Origin: CAVVFX01 sp963777595
GTDB lineage: Bacteria > Acidobacteriota > Terriglobia > Bryobacterales > Bryobacteraceae
Assembly (NCBI GenBank): GCA_963777595.1
Contig: CAVZRE010000001.1
Coordinates: 1-64,000 of the forward strand
Reading direction: 5' to 3'
Length of the DNA: 64,000 bases
In this document: piece after piece, positions 8,935 to 17,987 of the stretch
Numbering within the stretch: the stretch's first letter is position 1
How the letters are laid out: every line of letters starts with the position of its first letter
Translations under genes and position numbers: made by a program
Notes under the pieces: model-generated
What the model saw: the letters and a program-made list of their open reading frames with translations, nothing else
Told to the model about the DNA's origin: nothing
Databases searched by the model: none

Positions 8935-9713
8935 TACTTGATGCCTCCAGCCTTGTTGGCGTTGGCGCCGGCAGCCTGTTCGCCTCGTAGTGTTTCCAGG
9001 TACGCGAGCAGGTTTTGTAAGTCAGTCGCGGAAAGACGGTTGTAAGCAGGCATCATACTCTTCACCTCGTGGATAACTTCTTTCGTCTCGGACTTATCGA
9101 ACAATGCAAAATTCTGATCCGGCCTGCGAATCTGCACGGTGAACGTATCTTCGTTGATGCGCACGCCGCTAACTCGCTTACCGTCCTTAGTTACAACCGT
9201 GACGCCGCCGTAGTTCTCCGCAATGTCCGCCGAAGGATCGACGATCGATTCGCGTAGGTAATCAAGGGAGCGCCCCGCGCCGATGCGCGTCAGTTCCGGA
9301 CCGTAGATGCTGCCGGTATTGCCGATGCGATGGCAGTTCGAGCAGCCGTTGCGCGAGTAAACCAATTCTCCCGCGTGCGCATCGCCCGGCGTTGTGCCGC
9401 TGGCAGCGTGTGACCCCGAGAGCCCATGCAAGAACTGCACCAGCGCGTTCAGATCGTCCTTGGGAAAATCGAAGCCGGGCATAGTAGTCCCCGGCACGCC
9501 GTGAGTGATCAGGTTCTTAATTACATCGTCGCCGGCGCTGTGCAGTAAGTTACTGGAGATCAGGCTCGGACCCCGGCCGCCTTGCGCCGTCAGGCCGTGG
9601 CAGAACGCGCAGTTACTTCGGAAAACAGCTTTGCCTTGCTCGATTCCGCCTTCGTTGGTCTGGGCGGCGCAGAACGGTACAAACAAGCCGGCGATGACGA
9701 GGGTCAGCTTCAT
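8934..9713 (-). CDS. di-haem cytochrome c
   Basis: A secreted protein of about 259 residues with a signal peptide (1-17) and two class I haem sites, C35-A-F-C-H39 and C124-S-N-C-H128. Candidate axial Met ligands lie in TTMPGF (M78) and SMMPAYN. The second half resembles the haem-binding domains seen in Planctomycete/Acidobacteria quinoprotein systems (VVTKDGKRVSGVRINEDTF). It is the natural electron acceptor for the PQQ dehydrogenase whose start codon overlaps its stop (TAATG). The ATG at 9713 has AGGAAA just upstream; an earlier in-frame start at 9755 would put an unusual extension before the signal peptide. Confidence 0.88.
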   Translation of the reverse strand: MKLTLVIAGLFVPFCAAQTNEGGIEQGKAVFRSNCAFCHGLTAQGGRGPSLISSNLLHSAGDDVIKNLITHGVPGTTMPGFDFPKDDLNALVQFLHGLSGSHAASGTTPGDAHAGELVYSRNGCSNCHRIGNTGSIYGPELTRIGAGRSLDYLRESIVDPSADIAENYGGVTVVTKDGKRVSGVRINEDTFTVQIRRPDQNFALFDKSETKEVIHEVKSMMPAYNRLSATDLQNLLAYLETLRGEQAAGANANKAGGIK

Positions 9714-9791
9714 GGGTTTCCTGTATTGTGCCACGGACGGGCTGAAGTTTGTCACACAGGCGCGAATGTTATCATGCTGTAAAGTGCTCTG

Positions 9792-11189
9792 ATGCCCGCC
9801 AATACGTTGACGTCGTCGAAAGCCGCTCCTCTTCTCCGCCAGTTGGGGTTTTATAGCGCCACGGCGTTGGTAGTCTCCAACATGGTCGGGACCGGCATCT
9901 TCACGACGACCGGCTTTATGGCCGGCGACCTGGGTTCAGCATCTCTCATTTTATGGGTCTGGGCCGTGGGCGCTTTCTTCGCGATCTGCGGCGCTATGAG
10001 TTACTCGGAGCTAGGAATCAATTTTCCCAGTTCCGGCGGCGAGTATGTGTATCTAACGGAAGCTTACGGGCCCGCCTGGGGATTCATGAGCGGCTGGGTT
10101 TCGTTCTTCGCCGGATTTTCCGCGCCCATCGCGGCGGCGGCAATGGCCTTTGCGTATTACACCGGCTACTTCAACCCCGCATTTAAACAAGGCGCTCCGG
10201 CATGGTTCACGCTAGGCTCAGGCACGCTGACCCTGCACTTCGGCGGCCCGCAAGCGCTGGCGGCACTGTTAATCGCTGTGTTTACGATTCTCAACTGCTT
10301 CGGCGTCAAGTTCATTTCGCGGATTCAGAATACGCTCACCACCACCAAAGTATTGGTAATCGTGGTGTTCGTGATCGCCGGATTTGCCGCCGGGAACGGC
10401 AGTTGGAGCCATTTCTCCCAGAATGCTGTGCGATTCTCCTCCAATTCCCTGCCCGTACAATTTATCATCAGCCTCGTCTGGGTAATGTTCGGCTACAGCG
10501 GCTGGAATGCCGCCACCTATGTCGCCGAAGAGATTCATACTCCACAAAAAACCCTGCCGGCAGCCATCGCCGCCGGTACCTTACTGGTGACTGTGTTGTA
10601 CCTGGGGTTGAACGTGATCTTCATCTACGCGACTCCGCTCGAGAAGATGAAGGGTGTGGCCGCGGTTGGCTCCCTCGCCGCGTCGAATCTCTTCGGGCCG
10701 GGTATCGCGGGTGCTTTTGCCGCGTTGATGGCCATCTCGATCATGTCCACCGTGAACGCGATGGTGACCATCGGGCCCCGCGTCTATTACGCGATGGCCA
10801 AGAACCGGGCGTTCTTCGCGGCCGCGGCGCGCGTGAATCCGAAATATCATACGCCGGTGGCGGCGATCATCGCCCAAGGCATCTGCGCCATTCTGATGAC
10901 GATGACGCCCTTTCCGGACCTGATGTACTACATCGGATTCAGCTTGACGGTGTTCACTGTCCTGGCCGTGGGGTCGGTGTTTATCTTCCGGCGGAGAGCG
11001 GGCTGGCACAAGCTCGGTGCCTTGAACTTCGCCTGGCCGTTGATCCCGGCGGCTTATGTGGTGATCGGGGTGGTAACCATCGGTTACGGTTTCGTTTTTG
11101 CTCCGCGGCCTTCAGCGGCTTCCCTGGCTACCATCGTGATTGGCGCAGGGATCTATCGAGTGCTGTGGAAGAAGCATGAAGTGAAATAG
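9792..11189 (+). CDS. APC-family amino-acid permease
   Basis: A 465-residue integral membrane protein with about 12 hydrophobic segments and the APC-superfamily TM1 signature VSNMVGTGIFTTTGF, followed by GEYVYLTEAYGP and the TM6-region pattern VWVMFGYSGWNAATYVAEEI. It should import an amino acid or related amine, coupled to an ion gradient; specificity cannot be read from sequence. It is divergent from the cytochrome c/PQQ pair, with about 78 bases between the two start codons, so the promoters must lie back to back. Confidence 0.88.
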   Translation: MPANTLTSSKAAPLLRQLGFYSATALVVSNMVGTGIFTTTGFMAGDLGSASLILWVWAVGAFFAICGAMSYSELGINFPSSGGEYVYLTEAYGPAWGFMSGWVSFFAGFSAPIAAAAMAFAYYTGYFNPAFKQGAPAWFTLGSGTLTLHFGGPQALAALLIAVFTILNCFGVKFISRIQNTLTTTKVLVIVVFVIAGFAAGNGSWSHFSQNAVRFSSNSLPVQFIISLVWVMFGYSGWNAATYVAEEIHTPQKTLPAAIAAGTLLVTVLYLGLNVIFIYATPLEKMKGVAAVGSLAASNLFGPGIAGAFAALMAISIMSTVNAMVTIGPRVYYAMAKNRAFFAAAARVNPKYHTPVAAIIAQGICAILMTMTPFPDLMYYIGFSLTVFTVLAVGSVFIFRRRAGWHKLGALNFAWPLIPAAYVVIGVVTIGYGFVFAPRPSAASLATIVIGAGIYRVLWKKHEVK

Positions 11190-11245
11190 GACTGGCGCGG
11201 ACCACCGTCTTCCGTAGTCTGCCGGACTCCGCAGCAGCCTTCACG

Positions 11246-11476
11246 TTACAGGGGTTCGTAGCAGGGGCGGGCCGGGTGGCACTCGTAATCATCTGCCAGT
11301 TTGCTATCCGGACCCAGACAGTTGCCGCTATGCTGGCACCAGAAGGATCGGTCGTTGCCGTGCGGGACCGCCGGGTCCCACACGGCTTCGATGTACAAGC
11401 CTTTCCATCGAAGATTACGGCATCGGTCCATGCCCACCCGCGTTAATCCGGGGCGTTCCCCGAGATCCGGGTTCAT
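11246..11476 (-). CDS. small Cys-rich protein coupled to Mo-enzyme operon
   Basis: A 76-residue protein with no signal or membrane segment. It has five cysteines (C19, C47, C53, C66, C72) arranged as a lone Cys plus two C-x5-C pairs, and aromatic runs NLRWKGLYIEAVW and RSFWCQH. Its ATG (11474-11476) shares bases with the TAA of the upstream FAD-subunit gene (TAATG), the same junction used between the FAD and Mo subunits of that operon, which argues that it is a real, co-translated gene. I do not recognise the family. It may be a metal-binding or accessory protein of the oxidoreductase. The function is open. Confidence 0.6.
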   Translation of the reverse strand: MNPDLGERPGLTRVGMDRCRNLRWKGLYIEAVWDPAVPHGNDRSFWCQHSGNCLGPDSKLADDYECHPARPCYEPL

Positions 11477-12454
11477 TACGCAACACTCCCTGCGGCCAGC
11501 AGGGCACGTTTCACCGCGACCTGCGCCAATTTAACTTTGTAGCCATTGTCGCTCAGCGGCTTCGCGCCGGCGGTGGCTTGCTTGGCCGCCTCCTCAGCTG
11601 CCGCCGCACTCAAAGTCTTGCCGGCCAGCGACTGACCGGCCGCCTCCGCGACCCACGGTGTCGGAGCTACGTGCCCCAACACGATGCGCGCGGATTGAAT
11701 AGTGCTCCCGCTCATCTTCAGCGAAACCGAAGCTGCGGCGAGGGGCCAATCGAGCGCCGCCTTTTCACGCACCTCATAGGTCGAATTGTGGGTTCCGAGC
11801 GGGATATGAATCTCAGTCATTATTTCGTTCGGCAGCATGGCGATTTCCCGCGCGCCCTCTGCCGTGGGCGTGACGAAGAACTTCTCCGCCTCCACATCTC
11901 GCGACCCGGTGGACGAAACCAGGCGAATGGTAGCGTTTAAAGCCACCAGCGCCGGACCGAAACTCGAAGCGCTGACAAAGTACGCAGGTCCGCCATTGCC
12001 CAGAATCGCGTGGTAACGATTCTCGCCTCCGGGGATGAGCGACTTCCCGTCGGGACGCCTTGCCGAGCAGGCCGAAACCTTGCCGGTAGTACCAGCAGCG
12101 CGGACGCTGGCAAATGTCCCCGCCGATGGTTCCCATGTTGCGGATTTGTGGGCTCGACACCCCTAACGCCGCCTCGCGCAAGGAAGGCAAACTCTTGGCG
12201 ATCGCCGCGTTCTCCGCAATGTCGTCGAGCGTGACGGCCGCTCCGATGCGGACGGAATTCTTCGCCACGTTGATGCCGTGAAGTTCCTTGATCCCCTTCA
12301 CGTTGACGACGAGGCGCGGTGAGACCAGATACTCCTTCATCAGGCTGACCAGGTCGGTGCCCCCCGCCAGTACTTCCACTTCTCCCCATTTGTTGGAGAG
12401 CATCCCCGTCGCATCTTTCACGCTGTACGGGCTGGCGTATTGAAAATTTTCCAT
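11476..12454 (-). CDS. FAD subunit of xanthine dehydrogenase-family enzyme (one frameshift)
   Basis: The CoxM/YagS-type FAD-binding subunit, about 325 residues. It starts MENFQYASPYSVKDA and has the FAD motifs VLAGGTDLVSLMKE and QIRNMGTIGGDICQR. The CO-dehydrogenase flavoprotein C-terminal domain follows (EKAALDWPLAAASVSLKMSG, IVLGHVAPTPWVA). One shift near 12055 (after FGLLGK) breaks the frame; the correct continuation is DGKSLIPGGENRYHAIL. The gene is the third of a minus-strand operon (2Fe-2S, Mo, FAD, small Cys protein) and starts within the TAATG junction with the Mo subunit. It would pass electrons from the iron-sulfur subunit to an acceptor via FAD. It has no signal of its own and probably rides out with the Tat-tagged FeS subunit. 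Confidence 0.85.
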
Positions 12455-14598
12455 TATGCGTTCCTCTTTTCAAGGGCAGCGAGAACCCGTCTGGGAGTCG
12501 CCGGCACCTTCGGCAAGCGCACTCCGATCGCATTGGCGACCGCATTTCCAATCGCCGCAATCACCCCGACCGCGCAGGGCTCTCCGAGTCCGATAACGCC
12601 GCGCTTATCGTTTTCGGGACGAATATCCATGTGAGCCACAATCTCGCCGATATCACCGATGCCGGCCAGTTTGTAGAACTCCATATCGGCGTTCAGCATC
12701 CGGCCAGTCTGCGAATCCATGTAGCGCTCTTCCATCAACGCGCCACAGATCCCCATGATGACCGCGCCGTTCACCTGGCTTTCCGCCAACCGCGGATTGA
12801 TCACCAGGCCCACGTCATGCACCGCGACAAACTTCACCATCTTTACCACGCCGGTTTCCATATCGACCGCAACTTCGGCCATCTGAACGCCGCCGACCTG
12901 TCCGGTAGTCAGACCGTCCGGCCGCTTCGCGTCGTGCTCGCCCAATTCTGAAATCTTATTGACGCCGAGTTTCGAGCAGGCCTGCTCCCAGGTCAGACTC
13001 TTCGACGGGTTGCCCTTCGCCTGAATCCTCTGATCGACCGCGATCAGTTGGTCCGTCGGAACGTTCATCCCCGGTGAGACCGCTTCAAAGAGTTTATTGA
13101 GCGCGTTCACCGTCGATTTGCGAGTGGATGCCGAAACCCCGCCGACCGTCGTGGAGCCGCCTGAGCCACCCGATACCGGCAGTTTGTTACTGCCGATCTT
13201 CAAGGTCACGCGTTCCATCGGTAAACCAAGCGTCTCCGCCGCCACTTGCGTGATGATCGTCCGGGTTCCGGTGCCCAGATCCTGCGACCCCAACTCGACG
13301 ACCACGTTGCCATTGGGGAAAATGGTGGTCAGACACTTACTATTGTGTCCCGCGCCGCCCCACGTTGCGAGCGACAGGCCGACGCCCTTGACAATCGGTC
13401 CGGGACCGGAATCGCCGCGTTGGTGCCATTTCTTTTTCCAATCCATCAATTCGGCTGCTTTGTCGAGCTGATAGGCGTATGTGTCGGGCCGTCCGGTGAG
13501 TCCCAGATTCTTCTTATACATCTCGACCGGATCCATCTTTAGCTTCGCCGCCAGGTCTTCAAACGCGCTGTAAGTCAGGTAGGCGGCCTGAGGATGGTTC
13601 GGGGCGCGCCAGGCGCGTGACGGTCCCGTGTTCGTCGCCACCGCACTGTGATTCTGACGCTTATTCGGAATTTCCGTGAACACGTAAGGGATGGGAGGCA
13701 TACCGCCGCCGCCAATTCCGCCCGTCGCCCAGGACTGCGACTGCCAAGCCACCAGCGTGCCGTCCTGCTTCGCCGCAACTTTGATGTCGGCGTAGCCCGA
13801 GGGCCGGTTTCCGGCAATCATCAACTCCATATTGCGGTCCAGGAAAAGCTTCACCGGCTTGCCGCCGCTATCCTTCGATAGCACGGCACAGATCCTGCCC
13901 CAGGAATCCGCCGAAAATTTGCTGCCGAAACCGCCTCCAATGTACTGCATGTCCACGTTGATCTTTTCGGGCGGGAACTTCAATGCGTTGCCCAGGTCGC
14001 CGCCGATACCGGAAACGTTCTGGGTCGACGGCCAGTAATTCATCGAATTCCCGTCCCACTGGATAACCTGTCCGTGTGGCTCCAGGCAACAGTGCGTAAT
14101 GACCGGGATAACGTAATGTCCCTCGGATACCACAATGCCGGAGTCCTGGAAAACTTTGTCCGGATCGCCAGTCACCTGCTCGCCGGCTGCCTTGGCCCGC
14201 TTACCGGCCACCTTCAGATCCGACTCATTGACCAGATGGTCCATGATTTCCCAATCGATTTTGACCTTGCGGACCGCGTCCCGGGCAATTTCCTCGCGCT
14301 CTGCCGCAACCGCCACCAGTTCTGTGCCGGCCCACTGAATCTCGTCACCAGCCTTATGCACTTCGTAAACGGCTGTCACACCCGGCGTCGCCTTCGCAGC
14401 ACTGCTATCGATGCTCTTGATGCGGCCATGCGCGACCGGCGATCCCATCAGAACCGCGAACAGCATGTCCTTTTGCCAGTAATCCGAGGCGTATTTGGCC
14501 CTGCCCGAGGATTTCTGGGGTCCGTCGAGGCGCGTCGGCGACTTACCGATTACGCGCCGCTCTTCCATCGGCGGATATTGATAATTGGTCTCAGCCAT
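12454..14598 (-). CDS. Mo-binding subunit of xanthine dehydrogenase-family enzyme
   Basis: A 714-residue molybdopterin-cytosine-dinucleotide subunit of the aldehyde oxidase/xanthine dehydrogenase family. The N-terminal a/b-hammerhead domain (RLDGPQKSSGRAKYASDYW) is followed by Mo-binding segments QYIGGGFGSKF, GPSRAWRAPNHPQA, QDLGTGTRT and the active-site glutamate in GLGEPCAVG near the C-terminus. The substrate, an aldehyde or N-heterocycle, cannot be predicted. It overlaps the upstream 2Fe-2S gene by eight bases and joins the FAD gene through TAATG, so the operon order is FeS-Mo-FAD. The frame is intact. No XdhC/PaoD-type chaperone gene is found in the window. Confidence 0.9.
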   Translation of the reverse strand: MAETNYQYPPMEERRVIGKSPTRLDGPQKSSGRAKYASDYWQKDMLFAVLMGSPVAHGRIKSIDSSAAKATPGVTAVYEVHKAGDEIQWAGTELVAVAAEREEIARDAVRKVKIDWEIMDHLVNESDLKVAGKRAKAAGEQVTGDPDKVFQDSGIVVSEGHYVIPVITHCCLEPHGQVIQWDGNSMNYWPSTQNVSGIGGDLGNALKFPPEKINVDMQYIGGGFGSKFSADSWGRICAVLSKDSGGKPVKLFLDRNMELMIAGNRPSGYADIKVAAKQDGTLVAWQSQSWATGGIGGGGMPPIPYVFTEIPNKRQNHSAVATNTGPSRAWRAPNHPQAAYLTYSAFEDLAAKLKMDPVEMYKKNLGLTGRPDTYAYQLDKAAELMDWKKKWHQRGDSGPGPIVKGVGLSLATWGGAGHNSKCLTTIFPNGNVVVELGSQDLGTGTRTIITQVAAETLGLPMERVTLKIGSNKLPVSGGSGGSTTVGGVSASTRKSTVNALNKLFEAVSPGMNVPTDQLIAVDQRIQAKGNPSKSLTWEQACSKLGVNKISELGEHDAKRPDGLTTGQVGGVQMAEVAVDMETGVVKMVKFVAVHDVGLVINPRLAESQVNGAVIMGICGALMEERYMDSQTGRMLNADMEFYKLAGIGDIGEIVAHMDIRPENDKRGVIGLGEPCAVGVIAAIGNAVANAIGVRLPKVPATPRRVLAALEKRNA

Positions 14599-15235
14599 TT
14601 TTCGCTCCCTTCATGTTCTTGGCGGCCTCGAGTACGGCCTCGCGGACTCCCACGTAAGTTCCGCAGCGGCATAGATTGCCGCCGAGTCCCTTTTCTACAT
14701 CTTCATAGGTAGGGTTGGGATGGCGATCCAGGAAATTCTTGGCGGCGACGACGAACCCCGGCGTGCAATATCCACACTGCTGGCCATCGTTCTGCACAAA
14801 AGCCGCCGAGACAGGATGCATCTTCGTATCGGAAGTAAACCCTTCGATGGTTTCGATATTCTTGCCCTGCGCATCGATCGCGAGCGTGGTGCAACTGTAT
14901 ACCGCTTTGCCGTCGATAATGGACGTGCAGGCGCCACAGGTTCCACGGTCGCAGACGCGTTTTACCCCCGTTAAACCCATCTGATTCCGCATCGCGTCGA
15001 GCAGGGTCGTCCGCGGTTCGACAGTCAATGGGACCGCTTTGCCATTGATTTTCAAAGAGATGGATACGGCAGACGGGCCGACTGCGTTGCCGGAAGCCTT
15101 GGCGGCTTCCGCCGGCGTTTCGAGGATAGCGGTGGAAAGCGCTCCGCCCGCCAATCCGGCGCCTTTGATAAATCCTCGCCGGGAGAAAGCGGTTTTCGTC
15201 TTCTTGGCGGGAGGGGAATCAGGAGGTTTGGTCAT
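14591..15235 (-). CDS. 2Fe-2S subunit with Tat signal
   Basis: A 214-residue iron-sulfur subunit of the same enzyme. It carries a Tat signal (S-R-R at residues 18-20, SRRGFIKGAGLAGG), which would export the whole assembled complex to the periplasm, as in E. coli PaoABC. The plant-type 2Fe-2S site uses C95, C100, C103 and C115 (CDRGTCGAC). The second cluster uses C154, C157, C189 and C191 (CGYC and CRC). It is first in the operon, and its promoter should lie in the roughly 230-base gap upstream. The length and both clusters are complete. Confidence 0.92.
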   Translation of the reverse strand: MTKPPDSPPAKKTKTAFSRRGFIKGAGLAGGALSTAILETPAEAAKASGNAVGPSAVSISLKINGKAVPLTVEPRTTLLDAMRNQMGLTGVKRVCDRGTCGACTSIIDGKAVYSCTTLAIDAQGKNIETIEGFTSDTKMHPVSAAFVQNDGQQCGYCTPGFVVAAKNFLDRHPNPTYEDVEKGLGGNLCRCGTYVGVREAVLEAAKNMKGAKNG

Positions 15236-15466
15236 AAAGAACCTGCCTTTCGTGAGTTAAATAACAGCAGACAGCACGAGATTTTAAAGTGAATCGAACT
15301 CACTATAGCACGGTGGAAGGAGCGGAGGTAGTTCGGTCCGGAGCCCCGTATTCTAATGATGCGGCTCTTCCATTGCCGTGTTTTCAAGCGTTAATTGCCA
15401 CGAATCGGCCTGCCGCGCACGAACAATTCTCTTTCGGCGGCAAGCAAGGCCGCTGAACCCTCCTGT

Positions 15467-16132
15467 TTACTCGGCGTCCAGGCAGGCGGCGATATCCTTT
15501 TCAAGGATGGCGCCTTCTCGAATCATTTTCCAGCAGGGTTCGGTGATGTCGACCGTGGTAGCGCCGGGGCCGCTGCAAACGCCTCCGTCGAGGACCAGGT
15601 CGAGGCGCCCGTCCATCATGCCGAAAACATCAATACCGCTCCGGCAGGTCGGAGAACCCGAAATATTGGCGCTGGTCGCAATCACCGGATGACCGAGCCG
15701 GTCGATCAACCCCTGCACCACTTTCGACGGCGAGTGACGGACGGCGAGCCTTCCGGTGTTGCCCGTGGCGCGTAGAGGCACACGTGCTGACGCCGGCAGG
15801 ATCATCGCTAAAGGTCCCGGCCAGAACCGCCGGGCCAGCACGTGAAAGCTCTCCGGTATCTGCTTCGCCAGCTCTTCCGCCATCAGCGCGTCAGCCACCA
15901 GCATCGGCAAAGATCGGTTAATCTCACGGCCCTTGGCCAGGAACACTTGCTGAATCGCCTTCAGATTAAAAGGATCGGCAACCAGCGTGTAGAGCGCATC
16001 CGTGGGAATCGCGACAACTTTTCCACGACGGACAAAAGTTGCGGCGCGGTCGAGGGCTTCAGAAGAGGGCTGCTCTGGATCGATTTCGACTAGGTCGGTA
16101 GCCACTCTGGGCCAGAGTAACACATCGCCCAC
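15467..16132 (-). CDS. tsaC: L-threonylcarbamoyladenylate synthase
   Basis: A 221-residue Sua5/YciO/YrdC-domain protein that makes threonylcarbamoyl-AMP for the t6A modification of ANN-decoding tRNAs in the cytosol. Diagnostic segments are AIPTDALYTL, the KGR-x-P loop (FLAKGREINRSLPML), RFWPGPLAMIL, RLAVRHSP and VIATSANISG. It is a short, TsaC-length form without the C-terminal Sua5 domain. It is intact and divergent from the PhyH gene. Confidence 0.9.
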   Translation of the reverse strand: MGDVLLWPRVATDLVEIDPEQPSSEALDRAATFVRRGKVVAIPTDALYTLVADPFNLKAIQQVFLAKGREINRSLPMLVADALMAEELAKQIPESFHVLARRFWPGPLAMILPASARVPLRATGNTGRLAVRHSPSKVVQGLIDRLGHPVIATSANISGSPTCRSGIDVFGMMDGRLDLVLDGGVCSGPGATTVDITEPCWKMIREGAILEKDIAACLDAE

Positions 16133-16149
16133 ATGCCGGCCGCTAAGAA

Positions 16150-16811
16150 GTGACGTTTCAGAAGGAAGGAGCGCAGCTTTTCAGAGCAGCGCTTCTTGGC
16201 GCCCAATGGAGCGAGCTTGAGCGCACGCTTTCGGACCAGCCGCGAGATCATGCCGGTGTGCGGCTCTCAGGCATTCCCGAACTTCGCCCTTGCCTCAGTC
16301 CGACTGGCCCAGTCGGCCATGTCGCGGCTTCCATACTTGGTCCCGAATGTCTTCCGGTCCGTGCAATTCTCTTCGACAAGAATGCGGATCAGAACTGGTC
16401 TTTAGGCTGGCACCAAGACCGCGCCATTGCAGTCAGGCAGCGCATCGACGTAGACGGTTTCGGCCATGGAGCGTCAAGAGCGGCAGGGTCCACGTCGAAC
16501 CGCCCTTCGATCTGCTCGCCGGCATGGCTACCGTGCGAGTCCACCTTGATGCCGTGCCGGAAACAAACGCGCCGTTGCTCGTTGCACCCGGTTCCCATAA
16601 GCGCGGCAGAATTCCGGCATCGGAAATTCCCGAAGTCGTTCGTCAATTCGGGATCATCACCTGTCTCGCCGCAGCAGGCGACATCTGGCTCTATGCGACG
16701 CCTATTTTGCATGCGTCGGACGCCGCTAGCCAGCCGCTGCATCGCCGGGTTCTGCAGATCGATTATGCCGTCGGCAAGCTTTGCGGCGGTTTGGAATGGC
16801 TGGGTGTCTGA
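16150..16811 (+). CDS. phytanoyl-CoA dioxygenase (PhyH) family protein (one frameshift)
   Basis: An Fe(II)/2-oxoglutarate-dependent oxygenase of the PhyH superfamily, about 220 residues after repair. The iron site is visible as W-H-Q-D (His and Asp of the facial triad) and the distal His in ILHASDAASQP; the basic LHRRVLQIDYAV follows. A one-base deletion near 16468 moves the frame (VDGFG then PWSVKSGRVHVEPPFDLL). The start is uncertain: the reading frame opens at a GTG (16150) that lies too close to an AAGAAG ribosome site, and other starts are out of frame. The substrate is unknown. It runs divergently from tsaC and towards the Fic gene. Confidence 0.75.
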
Positions 16812-16820
16812 GCCTTGCGA

Positions 16821-17924
16821 TTATTGCCCTGGTGCGAGCGAATAGCTCGTGCTGCGCCCGCCCTCGGGGTTCTGGACCAGAACTCCGCGCTCGACCAGCG
16901 CCTGAATATCGCGATGAGCAGTGTCCTGCGAACACTTCGTCAGCTTCGCGTATTTTGAACTCGTGAGCTTGCCTTCGACTCCATCCAGCAGGCGGTTGAT
17001 CACTCCGCGTTGCCGCTCGTTGAGCGGCGCGTCTTTGATGCGCTCCCAGAACCGCGCTTTGTCTATGACCGCCTTCAAAGTCAAATGCGCGCCATCGATG
17101 GCGCGGCCCAGGCAGTCCAGGAACCACAGCATCCAGCCGGTCACGTCCATTGTGCCTTTCTCGGTGCCTTCCAGGATGTCGTAATACTCTTTGTGCTCCA
17201 CCTTGATCTGCGCCGACATGCTGTAGAAGCGTTGTGAGCTGTGCTCGGAACGCGCCAGCGCGACATCGGCGATAGCACGCGCGATGCGGCCGTTACCGTC
17301 TTCAAACGGGTGGATGGTGACGAACCAGAGATGCGCGAGGCCGGATTTCAGGACCGGATCGATCGCGTCTTTGCCTTCGAACCATTTGAGCAAGGTGGAC
17401 ATTTCTTTGTTGAGACGGTCCGCTTTAGGCGCTTCGAAATGCACTTTCTCTTTTCCGACCGCGCCAGAGACGACCTGCATCGGCCCTGCGCTTTCGTCCC
17501 GCCAGGCTCCAGTCTTGATTTTCGTCATGCCGCTGCGTCCTGTCGGGAACAGTGCGGCATGCCAGCCGAACAGCCGCTCATCGGTCAAAGGCCGGTCATA
17601 GCGGCCCGTGGCGTCGAGCATCATTTCGACAACGCCTTCCACGTTGCGATCCGCGGGCTTGAGGCCACCGATATCCAGGCCCAGACGCCGCGCCACCGAC
17701 GAGCGCACCTGTTCGGCATCGAGCTTCTCGCCTTCGATTTCGCTGGTCTTTAAAACGTCTTTGGTCAGGGTTTCGAGCACGGCTTCCTGCTGGAGGCGAA
17801 AGCCCAGGCCTTTCATCTGCCCGATCAAGGCGCCCTGCCGGTAACGGACGGAGGCGAGAGGCTCTGCGAGCTTCTCTATGTTCCAATGGAAGTCAGGCCA
17901 CTCCTTGCGCTCGTGGATATACAT
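16821..17924 (-). CDS. fic: Fic family protein (DUF4172 type) with C-terminal HTH
   Basis: A 367-residue Fic protein of the DUF4172 group, an enzyme that transfers AMP (or another nucleotide) to a hydroxyl side chain of target proteins. The catalytic motif HPFEDGNGRIAR (about residues 205-216) is complete. An inhibitory helix of type [S/T]xxxE[G/N] is present near the N-terminus (T-S-E-I-E-G, residues 60-65), which should keep the enzyme quiet until relieved. The C-terminal 80 residues (QRGVINRLLDG, SSKYAKLTKCSQDTAHRDIQALVERGVLV) form a winged-helix DNA-binding domain. I start at the ATG at 17924 (MYIHERKEWPDFHW), the family's usual N-terminus; an ATG three codons upstream lies inside an inverted repeat that looks like an operator. 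Confidence 0.9.
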   Translation of the reverse strand: MYIHERKEWPDFHWNIEKLAEPLASVRYRQGALIGQMKGLGFRLQQEAVLETLTKDVLKTSEIEGEKLDAEQVRSSVARRLGLDIGGLKPADRNVEGVVEMMLDATGRYDRPLTDERLFGWHAALFPTGRSGMTKIKTGAWRDESAGPMQVVSGAVGKEKVHFEAPKADRLNKEMSTLLKWFEGKDAIDPVLKSGLAHLWFVTIHPFEDGNGRIARAIADVALARSEHSSQRFYSMSAQIKVEHKEYYDILEGTEKGTMDVTGWMLWFLDCLGRAIDGAHLTLKAVIDKARFWERIKDAPLNERQRGVINRLLDGVEGKLTSSKYAKLTKCSQDTAHRDIQALVERGVLVQNPEGGRSTSYSLAPGQ

Positions 17925-17925
17925 T

Positions 17926-17987
17926 CTCCGCATCTTATGCGGAGATTATACCTCGTAATCTCCGCATCTATCCTGGTATTCTCCGCA
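17926..17987. promoter_or_regulatory. inverted and direct repeats upstream of fic (putative operator)
   Basis: A perfect inverted repeat, CTCCGCAT (17926-17933), three bases, ATGCGGAG (17937-17944), sits directly on the fic start region. The same half-site recurs as CTCCGCAT at 17960-17967 and CTCCGCA at 17981-17987. One palindrome plus two direct half-sites within 62 bases is the pattern expected of an operator array. The natural candidate for the bound protein is the winged-helix tail of Fic itself (autoregulation); this is inference. Confidence 0.55.

Noticed and set aside
10202..11179. 325-codon frame inside the permease gene
   Set aside because: Arg/His/Asp-rich composition and full overlap with a clear 12-segment permease in another frame.
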